A DNA stretch of 64,000 nt from Micromonospora sp. WMMD882 (GCF_027497255.1 NZ_CP114903.1:1054001-1118000); one strand, 5' to 3'; shown: positions 16,719-25,597, counted from the stretch's first letter. The notes: a model not told the origin generated them from the sequence alone. Program-made: numbers and translations.

Positions 16719-18125
16719 GTGCTCGTTTCCCAGCCGGTCGACGGTACGACCGAAGAGATGGCGTACGTGGACTTCCACGGTGGGCGGGCCGCGACAGGGC
16801 CGCTCACCTGGGGCCAACGCGCGATGTGGCGGGCGGTGACCGAGTTCGAGTCCACCCGGCACAGCTTGCTCAACCTGCGCCGGACGCTGCCTGTCTCGCC
16901 GCGCGCCCAGGTGCCGCCCCGCCGGGCCCTGACCGCGTTCGCCGCCCTGCTCGGCCGGCACGAGTCGCTGCGCACCCGGGTCCGGGCCGACGGCGGCGAC
17001 CTGCGGCAGGTGGCGTCGGCCGCCGGGCGGCTGCCGGTGCTGGTGTGCACGGTCCCGACCGCCGACGCCGACCCGGACGGTCGGGCGGCGGCCCGGCGGC
17101 TGGTCGAGCGGCTGGGCGGTCCCCGCTTCGACCATGCCGGGGAGTGGCCGCTGCGGGCCGCCCTGGTGGTGGTCGACGGCCTCGTCCGGCAGGTCGTGGT
17201 GGTGTTCAGCCACTCCACCGTCGACTTCCACGCCACCGAGACGGTGCTGCGGGACCTGCGTCTGCTGCTGGTGCGCGGCGTCGTGCCCGGCCCGCCGGGC
17301 CTACAGTCGCTGGACGTGGCCGACCGGGAACGGCAGGCCGAGCGGCCCCGCTCGGCGCGGGCGGTGGCGTACTGGCTCCGCCAGTTCCGGTCGCTGCCGC
17401 CCGGCGCCTTCGCCGAGCCGGCCGGGCCGGCGGCCACCCCCCGGTACCGCCGGGGCGCGCTGACCTCACCGGCGGTCCACCAGGCGGCGCGGCTGCTGGC
17501 CGCCCGGCACCGGACGAGCAGCCCGACCGTGCTGCTCGCCGCCACCGCCGGCGTCCTCGGCGATCGGGCCGGCTCAACCGTCTGCGGCGTCTTCACCATG
17601 GCCAACAACCGCTTCCAGCCCGCCTACGACACCGCCGTCAGCAAGCTCAACCAGGTCGGGCTCTGCCGGATCGACGTCGGCCCGGGGCGCCCGGGCGGCG
17701 GGGTCGGGAGCTTCGCCGAGCTGCTCGCCAACGCCCGGCGGGCGTCCCTGGACGGCTACCGGCACGCCTACTACGACCCGCTCGAACTGGCCGGGGCCTT
17801 CGCCGAGCAGGGCCTCGACCACGGCACCGCGCTCGCGCCGTTCTGCTTCTTCAACGACATCCGGCTGCCGCAGGAGGTGCCCGCCACCGTCACCGAACCG
17901 GCGTCGGGGGAGCTGGAGTCGGCCCGGCAGGCCAGCGCTTTCCGGTGGCTGGAGGAGCTGGAGCGGTTCGCCTGGCGCTGCCGGATCCAGGTCGTCGACG
18001 CCCCCGGCGCGGTCGAGCTGGTCGTCACCGCCGACACCGCGTACCTGCCGTCCGACCAGGCGGAACAGCTCCTGCGGGACATCGAGCACAGGCTGGTCGA
18101 GGCGGCCCGGACCAGCCCGCGCTGA
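16719..18125 (+). CDS. Stand-alone condensation-like protein, copy 2
   Basis: A paralogue of the preceding gene, 468 residues. The two share blocks such as TWxQxxMWRA, NLRRTxPVS, WPLRxALVxVD, GYRHAYYDP and FNDxRL, so they arose by tandem duplication. The motif is SHSTVDF, again keeping the second His and the Asp of HHxxxDG but losing the first His and the Gly. The start is a GTG at 16719 only 18 bp after the previous stop; an ATG at 16758 is an alternative. There is no adenylation, carrier or signal sequence. The intergenic space to the peptide gene is 67 bp and contains a short hairpin. Two different copies kept side by side suggest either a heterodimer or two separate acylation steps. Confidence 0.75.
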   Translation: MLVSQPVDGTTEEMAYVDFHGGRAATGPLTWGQRAMWRAVTEFESTRHSLLNLRRTLPVSPRAQVPPRRALTAFAALLGRHESLRTRVRADGGDLRQVASAAGRLPVLVCTVPTADADPDGRAAARRLVERLGGPRFDHAGEWPLRAALVVVDGLVRQVVVVFSHSTVDFHATETVLRDLRLLLVRGVVPGPPGLQSLDVADRERQAERPRSARAVAYWLRQFRSLPPGAFAEPAGPAATPRYRRGALTSPAVHQAARLLAARHRTSSPTVLLAATAGVLGDRAGSTVCGVFTMANNRFQPAYDTAVSKLNQVGLCRIDVGPGRPGGGVGSFAELLANARRASLDGYRHAYYDPLELAGAFAEQGLDHGTALAPFCFFNDIRLPQEVPATVTEPASGELESARQASAFRWLEELERFAWRCRIQVVDAPGAVELVVTADTAYLPSDQAEQLLRDIEHRLVEAARTSPR

Positions 18126-18128
18126 CCC

Positions 18129-18146
18129 GTCCCGGGGACCCGGGAC
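18129..18146 (+). terminator. Small hairpin upstream of the peptide gene
   Basis: GTCCCGG and CCGGGAC form a seven-bp stem with a four-base loop a few bases after the stop of the second condensation-like gene. It may be a processing or attenuation site that sets the peptide mRNA level apart from the genes upstream. Confidence 0.3.
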
Positions 18147-18192
18147 ACCGGCACCTGGTGACCGGGACGCCCGGCCCGGTTGACTGGCGGGC

Positions 18193-18390
18193 ATGACCGC
18201 TCACCCGGACCACATCCCGGCCCACGTCAAGAACAGCTACCCGACCTGCCCGCCGGTGCGCCGGGCCGCCCGGCCCACCCCGCTGCCGGAGACGGAGCAC
18301 TTCCCGGCCCACGTCAAGAGCAACTATTCGACCTGCCACGGGCACCCCCGGGGCGTCACCCCGACCCCCGCCCCGGGGATCGGGGCATGA
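18193..18390 (+). CDS. Probable RiPP precursor peptide with duplicated core
   Basis: A small gene of 65 residues. Residues 7-19 and 36-48 are near copies: HIPAHVKNSYPTC and HFPAHVKSNYSTC, 29 residues apart and joined by an Arg/Pro-rich spacer; the tail is Gly/Pro-rich. The third codon positions are almost all G or C, as in real genes of this genome. The stop codon overlaps the ATG of the oxygenase gene (ATGA), so the peptide and the oxygenase are made together. Repeated core segments beside a tailoring enzyme are typical of ribosomally made, modified peptides. I do not recognise the family. The conserved His, Lys, Asn, Tyr, Thr and Cys residues are possible modification sites. It could instead be a small regulatory or carrier-like protein, but the exact repeats make that less likely. 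Confidence 0.7.
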   Translation: MTAHPDHIPAHVKNSYPTCPPVRRAARPTPLPETEHFPAHVKSNYSTCHGHPRGVTPTPAPGIGA

Positions 18391-19400
18391 CGTCGCCCAC
18401 GCTGTCCCGGCTGGACCGTGGCTGGCGGGAGTGGCTGGTGGAGAACCTCGCCATGGGCGTGCCGGTGGCCGACGTGCGGGCCGCCGCCGTCGCCGGCTGC
18501 GGTGACGCCGACGCCGTGGACGCCGAGCTGCGGGACCTCACCGGGCATCCGTACTTCGCGGTGTGCCGCCGGCTGGCCCTGCGGTACGACTGGATGGAGT
18601 CCGTCCTGGACACCTACCGGGCGTTGCGGGCCGACGACGGGGGCCGCACGCTGGAACGCCGGTCGGACGTCACGCCGGAGGAGTTCTTCTCCCGCTACTA
18701 CTTCGGCAACCGCCCGGTGGTGCTGGAGGGCCGGATGGCGGACTGGCCGGCCCTCGGCTGGACCCTCGACACGATGGCCGCGGCCTGCGGCGACGCCGAG
18801 GTGGAGGTGATGACCGGTCGGAACGCCAACCCGGACCACGCCTGGCAGTACGACAGGCACCGGACGACGATGCCGTTCCGCGACTACCTCGCGCTGCTCG
18901 GCTCCGGCGTGCGCACCAACGACTACTACATGGTGCCGCGTAACGAGAACTGGGCCGGGCCGCTGCGACCGCTCGCCGCCGACGTGCGCCCGCCCGAGCG
19001 GATCGTGGACCCGTCGGCCACCGGCCACCTGCTGCTCGGGCCGGCCGGCACGGTCACCCCGTTGCACGTGGACAACAGCTCCGTGCTGCTCTGTCAGGTG
19101 CTCGGCCGCAAACACGTCCGGCTCGTCCCGTCGTACGAGCGGCACCTGGTCTATCCACGTGGCGGCACGTTCAGCGCGGTCGACGCGGCCCGGCCGGACC
19201 TGGCGCGGCATCCCCGGTTCGCCGAGGCGACCGTGCTGGAGACCGTCCTGGAGCCGGGCCAGATGCTGCTCGTCCCGGTCGGCTGGTGGCACTGGGTGCA
19301 GGCCCTGGACGTCAGCGCCACCGTCACCTTCCACCACTTCCTCGTGGCCGGCCAGAACCACAAGATGGCCACCCCGCCGGCGGCCGGCGAACAGGACTGA
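18387..19400 (+). CDS. Cupin_8/JmjC-type Fe(II)/2-oxoglutarate oxygenase
   Basis: A protein of 337 residues. About 100 N-terminal residues are helical and charged. The rest is a cupin_8/JmjC domain like that of factor-inhibiting-HIF: FFSRYYFGNRPVVLEG, then TPLHVDN giving metal ligands His227 and Asp229, and VGWWHWV giving the distal ligand His302. A Lys/Arg-rich strand near KHVRLV fits the co-substrate site. Such enzymes hydroxylate side chains of Asn, His, Lys or Arg in proteins or in carrier-bound amino acids. I chose ATG 18387 because it overlaps the peptide stop codon; the longer in-frame extension upstream would read through the peptide gene. Its substrate is probably the coupled peptide (inference), although a carrier-bound amino acid of the NRPS is also possible. 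Confidence 0.85.
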   Translation: MTSPTLSRLDRGWREWLVENLAMGVPVADVRAAAVAGCGDADAVDAELRDLTGHPYFAVCRRLALRYDWMESVLDTYRALRADDGGRTLERRSDVTPEEFFSRYYFGNRPVVLEGRMADWPALGWTLDTMAAACGDAEVEVMTGRNANPDHAWQYDRHRTTMPFRDYLALLGSGVRTNDYYMVPRNENWAGPLRPLAADVRPPERIVDPSATGHLLLGPAGTVTPLHVDNSSVLLCQVLGRKHVRLVPSYERHLVYPRGGTFSAVDAARPDLARHPRFAEATVLETVLEPGQMLLVPVGWWHWVQALDVSATVTFHHFLVAGQNHKMATPPAAGEQD

Positions 19401-19402
19401 CC

Positions 19403-19437
19403 GCACGGCCGGCCCGCCACGTCCGGGCCGGCCGTGC
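19403..19437 (+). terminator. Perfect 14-bp hairpin ending the rightward arm
   Basis: Arms GCACGGCCGGCCCG and CGGGCCGGCCGTGC with a seven-base loop start three bases after the oxygenase stop codon. It marks the end of the biosynthetic locus. Confidence 0.8.
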
Positions 19438-19681
19438 GCCGGGGGCCGTCGGCGGCTTGAGTTCGGCGGAACCGGCGTGAGATCGTGGTACGCCGACGAG
19501 GCAGCCGCGCGGGCTGACCCCGTCCCATGGGCGACGGAGGGCCGGGTGGCCGTCCGACGGGACGGACTCGTGTGTCGAGCACCCGACCACGTCCCGCCAC
19601 GAGTCCGTCACCGTCCACCGGCAGGCGCGCCCGCCGGTGGCCGGCCGCGACGGTCCTCGTCCGTTCCGAAGGAACCCGACC

Positions 19682-21796
19682 ATGCAGAACCCGAGCGGGT
19701 ACGCGTACCCGGCTCACCTCTCCCCGCCGCGCCCGACCCGCCGCCGATGGACGGCGCTCGGGGCCAGCCTGGCGCTCGCCGTCGGCGTGCTCGCCACGGT
19801 CGACGCCCCGGGCGTCCGCGCCGCCGACCCGGACCCGGTCCGGGTGACGGTGAACGCGCGGGCCGGGATGGCCACCGTGCCGGACACCGCGCTGGGCGTC
19901 AACCAGGCCATCTGGGACACCCACCTCGGCAGCGCCGAGACGTCGGACCTGCTGCGCGCGGCCGGGGTGCGGATGCTCCGCTACCCGGGCGGCTCGTACT
20001 CCGACATCTACCACTGGAAGACGCACACCGCCCCCGGCGGGTACGTCGCCCCGAACACCGACTTCGACACCTTCATGGCCGGGGCGCGGCGGGTCGGCGC
20101 GCAGCCGATGATCGTCGCCAACTACGGCACCGGCACCCCCGCCGAAGCCGCCGAGTGGGTGCGCTACGCCAACGTGACCAAGGAGTACGGCGCGAAGTAC
20201 TGGACGGTCGGCAACGAGAACTACGGCAACGGGCACTACGGGTCCGGCTGGGAGGCCGACGAGCACCCCGACAAGAGCGCCACCTACTACGCGAACCTGG
20301 TGGTCGACTACGCCGAGGCGATGAAGGCCGTCGACCCGACGATCAAGGTCGGCGCGGTGCTGACCATGCCGGGGAACTGGCCGGACGGGATCACCGCCGG
20401 CGCGGACCCGGGGCCGTGGAACCGGACCGTGCTCGGCATCGCCGGACCGAAGATCGACTTCGTGGACGTGCACTGGTACCCGGGCGGCGGCGCCGCCCAG
20501 TCCCTGGAGCGCATCGCCCACGTCGACGACGCCGTGCACCTGCTGCGGCAGCAGATCACCCGGTACGCCGGGCCGGACCCCGACCGGATCGGCATCAGCC
20601 TCACCGAGCTGAACGTGGAGGAGGGCCGCACCACCCAGCCGGGCGCGCTCTTCCTCGTCGACGCCTACAGCCGGCTGCTGGCCAACGGCGTGTTCACCAT
20701 CCAGTGGTGGAACGTCCACAACGGCATCGGCACGGTGTCCACGGTGGCCGGCCACACCGACTACGGCGACTACGGGCTGCTGTCCAGCGGCACCTGCACG
20801 GCCGACGGGTCGGTCTGCCAGCCGCCGCTGAACACCCCGTTTGGGCCGTACCACGGGCTGACCATGATGAGCCGCTTCGCCCAGCCCGGCGACCGGTTCG
20901 TCCGGGCCGCCGCCGACGAGCCGCTGGTCTCGGCGCACGCGGTACGCCGCCCCGACGGGGCCCTCGCGGTGCTGCTGGTCAACAAGGACCCGGCGAACGC
21001 CCGCCCGGTGGCCATCGACTACGCCGGGTTCACCCCGTCGGCCGCCGCGCCGACCGCGCACGTGCACACCAACGGGGCCACCGCCGTCACCACCAGCCAG
21101 GGCGGCAGCGCCACCAGCCGGACCCTGCCGCCGTACTCGTCGACCACGCTGGTGCTGCGCCCCGCCGACGCGGAGACCGGCCGGCCCGGCGCGCCCGGCC
21201 AGCCCACCGCCGCCGACGTCACCGACCGGACCGCCACCGTCTCCTGGCCGGCGGCCACGCCGGGCGCGGCGCCGATCGCCAAGTACGAGGTGCACCGGCA
21301 GAACGGGGCGGTCAGCGAGCAGCTCGGCGAGACGGCCGGCACCTCGTTCACCGCCGGCAACCTCGTCCCGGGTCGCCGGTACACGGTCAACGTGCTGGCC
21401 CGGGACACCGCCGGTCGGGTCTCCTGGTCCTCGCCGCCGCTGACCTTCACCACCGGCAGCCCGACGGAGAGCTCCTGCGCCGTCCGGTTCACCACCGACG
21501 GCGACTGGGGCAACGGCTACATCGGCGGCGTCGAGATCGTCAACACCGGGTCCGCCCCGGTCGACGGCTGGACGCTCACCTGGACCTGGCCCACCACGTG
21601 GCAGCAGGTCAGCAGCGGGTGGAACGCCACCTGGGAGCAGACCGGCACGGCGGTCCGGGTCACCGCCACCGCCGACAACCGCCGGCTCGCCCCGGACGGC
21701 GGGAGCACGAGCGCCGGCTTCGTCGGCGCGTACAGCGGCCCGAACGTGCTGCCCACAGTGTTCCGGCTCAACGGCGCGCTCTGCGCCACCCGGTGA
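19682..21796 (+). CDS. Secreted clan GH-A glycosidase (arabinofuranosidase-like) with FN3 and CBM2
   Basis: A secreted enzyme of 704 residues. An N-terminal signal peptide (RRR, a hydrophobic run, then VRAAD) is followed by a (beta/alpha)8 domain at about 45-400. MLRYPGGSYSDIYHW, VGNENYGNG (probable acid/base Glu179) and SLTELNVEEG (probable nucleophile Glu309) fit a retaining enzyme of the alpha-L-arabinofuranosidase type. A beta-sandwich follows, then a fibronectin type III domain near 505-595 and a C-terminal CBM2 (CAVRFTTDGDWGNGY...). It would trim side chains from arabinoxylan or related polymers outside the cell; the exact GH family is unsure. The ATG at 19682 has AAGGA nine bases upstream; the 280 bp before it hold no gene. 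Confidence 0.8.
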   Translation: MQNPSGYAYPAHLSPPRPTRRRWTALGASLALAVGVLATVDAPGVRAADPDPVRVTVNARAGMATVPDTALGVNQAIWDTHLGSAETSDLLRAAGVRMLRYPGGSYSDIYHWKTHTAPGGYVAPNTDFDTFMAGARRVGAQPMIVANYGTGTPAEAAEWVRYANVTKEYGAKYWTVGNENYGNGHYGSGWEADEHPDKSATYYANLVVDYAEAMKAVDPTIKVGAVLTMPGNWPDGITAGADPGPWNRTVLGIAGPKIDFVDVHWYPGGGAAQSLERIAHVDDAVHLLRQQITRYAGPDPDRIGISLTELNVEEGRTTQPGALFLVDAYSRLLANGVFTIQWWNVHNGIGTVSTVAGHTDYGDYGLLSSGTCTADGSVCQPPLNTPFGPYHGLTMMSRFAQPGDRFVRAAADEPLVSAHAVRRPDGALAVLLVNKDPANARPVAIDYAGFTPSAAAPTAHVHTNGATAVTTSQGGSATSRTLPPYSSTTLVLRPADAETGRPGAPGQPTAADVTDRTATVSWPAATPGAAPIAKYEVHRQNGAVSEQLGETAGTSFTAGNLVPGRRYTVNVLARDTAGRVSWSSPPLTFTTGSPTESSCAVRFTTDGDWGNGYIGGVEIVNTGSAPVDGWTLTWTWPTTWQQVSSGWNATWEQTGTAVRVTATADNRRLAPDGGSTSAGFVGAYSGPNVLPTVFRLNGALCATR

Positions 21797-21800
21797 CCGT

Positions 21801-21837
21801 CGGGGCGGGACTGGCCCGACCGGCCGGTCCCGCCCCG
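21801..21837 (+). terminator. Hairpin after the arabinofuranosidase-like gene
   Basis: Arms CGGGGCGGGAC and GTCCCGCCCCG pair perfectly around a 15-base loop just after the stop codon. Confidence 0.65.
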
Positions 21838-21932
21838 GCCGGCCCGTGGGTAGACTCCGCGTCGCGGTTGGATGACCATGTGTCGGTGCCCGGGTGGCAC
21901 GCCGCGACCGTGAGGGATGGGGTGGTCACCGG

Positions 21933-23939
21933 ATGGGGACTCTGCCGGCCGTCGCGGCCGACGCCGCCGCCACCGCCATGATGGTGCTCAGCCCCGATGG
22001 CCGACGCCTGTGGTCGAATCCGGCCGCCCGACGCTGCGGGGTACGCCCGGAGCAGTTGACGCTGGCGGGCGTCGAGCCGGGCGGCCCGCCCGTCGACCGG
22101 TCCTGGCCGGACGCCGACGGGGCCACCAGGTGGTGGCAGGTGTGCTGCCGGGCCGCCGAGCACGACGGCCGGCCGGTGCGGGTGTACGAGCTGCGCGACG
22201 TCACGGAGGAACGCCGGGAACGCGACCGGGGACGCAACTACCGGTGGCGGCTGGCGCACATCGAGCAGCTCGCCCGGGTCGGCACCTGGGAGTGGGACGT
22301 CGCCACCGACACGGTGGTCTGGTCGGACGTGCTGCTGGAGATGTTCGGGCTGCCGGCGGGCACCGAGCTCGACTACCCGGCGTACCGGGCGCTGCTGCAC
22401 CCCGAGGACATCGCGCTGATCGAGCAGACCCTCGCCACCGCGCTGCGGGTCGGCGGGACGTTCGCCTACACCCACCGGATGTACCTGGCCGACCGCACGA
22501 CGCTGCGGGTCTTCGAGTGCTACGGCGAGGTCTTCCCGGACGCCTCCGGCGCGCCCGAGCGGGTGCTCGGCACCGCCCACGACATCACCGAGATGCGGCG
22601 GGTCCAGGAGGAGCTGACCCAGCTCGCCGAGCGGGACCCGCTGACCGACCTGCCGAACCGGCGGGCCCTGCTCGCCCGCCTCGACGAGCTGCTCGTCTCC
22701 GGCGGGCCGTCCGGCGCGCTGCTACTCATCGACATCGACAACTTCAAGGACATCAACGACGTGCACGGCCACGCCGTCGGTGACGACGTGCTGCGGCTGC
22801 TGGCCCGGCTGCTGGTCCGGCACCTGCCGGCCGGGACGGTGCTGGGGCGGTTGGGGGGCGACGAGTTCGCGGTGGTGCTGCCCGACGCGACCGCCGGGGA
22901 CGCGCTGGCCGTCGCCGAGAGCCTGTGCAACACGGTGGTCCGCAGTCCCGTGCCGTTGGCCGGGGCCGGGCTGCGGGTCAGCCTGAGCATCGGGGCGGCC
23001 TCCCCGGAGCCGGGCGACACCCGCGACGCGGTGCTCGCCCACGCCGACCTGGCCCTGTACGAGGCGAAGAACGCCGGTCGCAACCGGGCCCGGCTGTACC
23101 TGCCCGAGCAGTACCGGCACGCGGTGCAGCGGGTCAACGTGGTGACCCGGGTCCGGGACGCCCTCGACGGGCACCGGATGCAGCTCGACGCCCAGCCGAT
23201 CATCGACCTGGCGACCGGCGAGGTGGTCAGCCACGAGCTGCTGATCCGACTGCGGGACGGCCGGCAGCCGCCGCTGTCGCCGGCCGACTTCCTGCCCACC
23301 GTGGAACGCGACGACCTGATGGGCGAGCTCGACCGGTGGGTGGTGCGCACCGCCGTGGCGGCGCTGGCCCGGCCCTCGGCGGCCGGCGCCGGGCTGCGGT
23401 TCGACGTGAACATCTCGGCCCGCTCGATGGAGTCGCCCGGTTTCGGCGACTGGGTGGTGGAGCGGCTGCGCGCGGCCGGCATCGCGCCCGGCCGGCTGGG
23501 GCTGGAGGTCACCGAGACGGCCGCCATCACCAACGTCGCGGCGGTACGCAACCTGGCCGGCGTGCTGCGGGACGCCGGCTGTCCGCTCAGCCTGGACGAC
23601 TTCGGCGCCGGGTTCGGCTCGTTCGCCTACCTCAAGCACCTGCCGTTCAGCACCGTCAAGATCGCCGGTGACTTCGTCCGGCAGGCCGACCGGGGCGGGG
23701 CCGACCCGGTGCTCATCGACGCGGTGGTGCGCGCCGCGCACGGCCTGGGCATGCGGACGGTCGCCGAGTCCGTCGAGCACGCCGGGCTGGTGCCCGCGCT
23801 GCGCCGGCTGGGCGTCGACGCCGGGCAGGGTTACCATCTCGGCCGTCCGATCCCGTTGGACGTGCTGCTCGACCGGGACCGGGCCGAGCGGCGTACCGCC
23901 GTCACCGCCGACGCCGTGGTACGACACCCCGACCACTGA
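21933..23939 (+). CDS. PAS-GGDEF-EAL cyclic-di-GMP protein
   Basis: A cytoplasmic signalling protein of 668 residues. Two PAS-like sensor regions come first (about 5-95 and 100-215), the second with WEWDVATDTVVWSD. The GGDEF domain has the intact signature LGGDEF near residue 310, as in active diguanylate cyclases. The EAL domain begins with HELL in place of EAL but keeps the key Glu, the NIS motif, ET, DDFGAGFGS, the VKI lysine, AES and GQGYHLG. Either activity is therefore possible. There is no membrane segment, so the signal is probably internal, sensed by the PAS domains. I chose ATG 21933, with GAGGGATGGGG upstream, over GTG 21894. Cyclic-di-GMP controls development in actinobacteria; a link to the neighbours is not evident. 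Confidence 0.88.
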   Translation: MGTLPAVAADAAATAMMVLSPDGRRLWSNPAARRCGVRPEQLTLAGVEPGGPPVDRSWPDADGATRWWQVCCRAAEHDGRPVRVYELRDVTEERRERDRGRNYRWRLAHIEQLARVGTWEWDVATDTVVWSDVLLEMFGLPAGTELDYPAYRALLHPEDIALIEQTLATALRVGGTFAYTHRMYLADRTTLRVFECYGEVFPDASGAPERVLGTAHDITEMRRVQEELTQLAERDPLTDLPNRRALLARLDELLVSGGPSGALLLIDIDNFKDINDVHGHAVGDDVLRLLARLLVRHLPAGTVLGRLGGDEFAVVLPDATAGDALAVAESLCNTVVRSPVPLAGAGLRVSLSIGAASPEPGDTRDAVLAHADLALYEAKNAGRNRARLYLPEQYRHAVQRVNVVTRVRDALDGHRMQLDAQPIIDLATGEVVSHELLIRLRDGRQPPLSPADFLPTVERDDLMGELDRWVVRTAVAALARPSAAGAGLRFDVNISARSMESPGFGDWVVERLRAAGIAPGRLGLEVTETAAITNVAAVRNLAGVLRDAGCPLSLDDFGAGFGSFAYLKHLPFSTVKIAGDFVRQADRGGADPVLIDAVVRAAHGLGMRTVAESVEHAGLVPALRRLGVDAGQGYHLGRPIPLDVLLDRDRAERRTAVTADAVVRHPDH

Positions 23940-23965
23940 CCACGCCGTCCCCTCAGGAGCCCCAG

Positions 23966-24670
23966 GTGAGCGAACCCCCCGTGCCGGCCGTACCCGGTGG
24001 CGTCGAACTCGTCACCGGCGACGTCGCCGCCGCCCGCGCCTTCTACGCCGAGCTGCTCGGCTGGACGTACGACACGTCGGGCGACCGGACGGTCGCGCTG
24101 GCCGACGGCGTGCCCGCCGCCGAGCTGGTCGCCGCCGCCGGGGCGGCCCGCTGGTGGGCGGTGTTCACCGCCCCCGACACCGCCGCCGTCCGGGCCGCGG
24201 CCACCCGGGCCGGCGCGCGTCTGCGCGGCGACGACGTACGCGATCCGCTCGGCGGCGCGTTCCGGCTGCGCGCCGGGGTGGCCGCCGCGCCACCCGGCCC
24301 GGGGAGACCCTGCTGGTACGAGTACATGACGTCGACGCCCGCCGACGCCGACCGGTTCCACGCCGAGGCGTTGGCGCTGACCGTGGGCGCGCCGCCCGGC
24401 GCGCCGGACGACTCGTACGCGGTGCTGGCGTACGCGGGCCGCCCGGTCGCCGGCCGGCTGGCGTTGCCCGCCCCGCTGGCGGGCGTGCTGCCGGCCGGCT
24501 GGATGGTCTACTTCGCGGTGGCCGACCCGGACGACACGGTCGCCCGGGCCGAGCGGGCCGGCGGCCGGGCGCTGCTGCCGCCACGTGACGTCCCCACCGG
24601 TCGGGTGGCCGCGCTGACCGACCCGGCGGGCGCGGTGTTCACCGTCATCCGGCCCGCCCCGGCGGCCTGA
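23966..24670 (+). CDS. VOC (glyoxalase-like) family protein
   Basis: A protein of 234 residues made of two VOC half-domains. The first contains VTGDVAAARAFYAELLGWTYD and the second DADRFHAEALALTVG, each ending in an FxVI- or FRLR-type strand (LTDPAGAVFTVI). The arrangement is that of antibiotic-resistance/glyoxalase-like proteins with two repeats (PF00903-type). The metal-binding His/Glu set is incomplete in what I can see, so the reaction is unknown. The GTG at 23966 has CAGGAG upstream. It lies 26 bp after the c-di-GMP gene on the same strand and may be co-transcribed. Its end overlaps the frameshifted dehydrogenase on the opposite strand. Confidence 0.75.
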   Translation: MSEPPVPAVPGGVELVTGDVAAARAFYAELLGWTYDTSGDRTVALADGVPAAELVAAAGAARWWAVFTAPDTAAVRAAATRAGARLRGDDVRDPLGGAFRLRAGVAAAPPGPGRPCWYEYMTSTPADADRFHAEALALTVGAPPGAPDDSYAVLAYAGRPVAGRLALPAPLAGVLPAGWMVYFAVADPDDTVARAERAGGRALLPPRDVPTGRVAALTDPAGAVFTVIRPAPAA

Positions 24671-25597
24671 CCGCCGCCGCCCGGCCGCTCACCTCGTCCG
24701 GGCCGGTGGGCGGTCGACGCCCCGCCCGGGTACGGGCCCGCAGGGCGTGCACCACCGCCGCCATGTCCGCCCCGGCGTGCCCCGACCGCAGCGTCTCGCC
24801 GTACAGGGCGTGGCAGACGTCCAGCAGCGGCACGACGGCGCCCCGGGCGCGGGCGGCGTCGGCGATCAACCGGTTGTTCTTCAGCACGTCGGCGATGGCC
24901 GCCTGCGCCGCGAAGTCGCCCGGGCCAGTTTGTCGACCTTGGTCCGGGAGACCGTGGAGGCCATCGGCCCGGCGTCCAGGATCCGGGCCAGCAGCGCCGG
25001 GTCCGCGCCGTGCTCCTCGGCGAAGTGCACGGACTCCGCCAGGCCGGTGACCATGGTGATCAGGAAGATGTTCACCGCGAACTTCATCACCAGGGCCGAG
25101 GGCGGCGGACCGCAGTCGAACACCTCCGCGCACATCGGCGTCAACGCGGGTCGGCACCGCGCGACGGCGGTCGGGTCGTCGCCGGCCACCATCGCCACCA
25201 GGCGGCCCGCCTCCGCCGGCCCGCGCGACCCGGACACCGGCGCCTCCACGTAGTAGCCGCCGGCCGTGGCCACCTCGTCGGCCAGGGCCCGCGAGTAGCC
25301 GGCGGCGACCGTGCCCATCTGCGCCACCGTCCGCCCGCGTACCCGGTCGGCGAACCCGGCGGTCCCGCGGGTCAGCACGGCGTCGGTGGCGGCCCCGTCG
25401 GCGAGCATCAGCAGCACCACGTCCGCGCGGGCGAACACCTCCGCCGGGTCGCCGGCCCGTTCGGCGCCGGCGGCCACCACCGGGTCACAGCGGGACGCCG
25501 TACGGTTCCACACCACCACCGGTAGCCCGGCGTGGGCCAGGTTCAGCGCCATCGGCTGCCCCATGATCCCGAGGCCGATGAAACCCAGCGTCGTCAC
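24645..25597 (-). pseudogene. 3-hydroxyisobutyrate dehydrogenase-like gene with a frameshift
   Basis: The first part codes for a normal NAD(P)-binding beta-hydroxyacid dehydrogenase: [18 protein letters not shown] at the N-terminus, [15 protein letters not shown], and the catalytic Lys in MKFAVN. After [11 protein letters not shown] the frame breaks and the family's next segment ([23 protein letters not shown]) continues one base out of frame. A single G missing from the GCCCGGGC run at about 24918-24925 explains this. The full protein would have about 316 residues, normal for the family. The GTG at 25597 has GGAGG upstream. The change is either a true null mutation or a sequencing error. Upstream, the divergent cupin gene begins 180 bp away. 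Confidence 0.8.

Noticed and set aside
18180..19400. One long frame that would put the oxygenase start before the peptide gene
   Set aside because: The oxygenase domain starts only after 18387, and the extra N-terminus is the peptide gene read in another frame. The ATGA overlap fits two genes.
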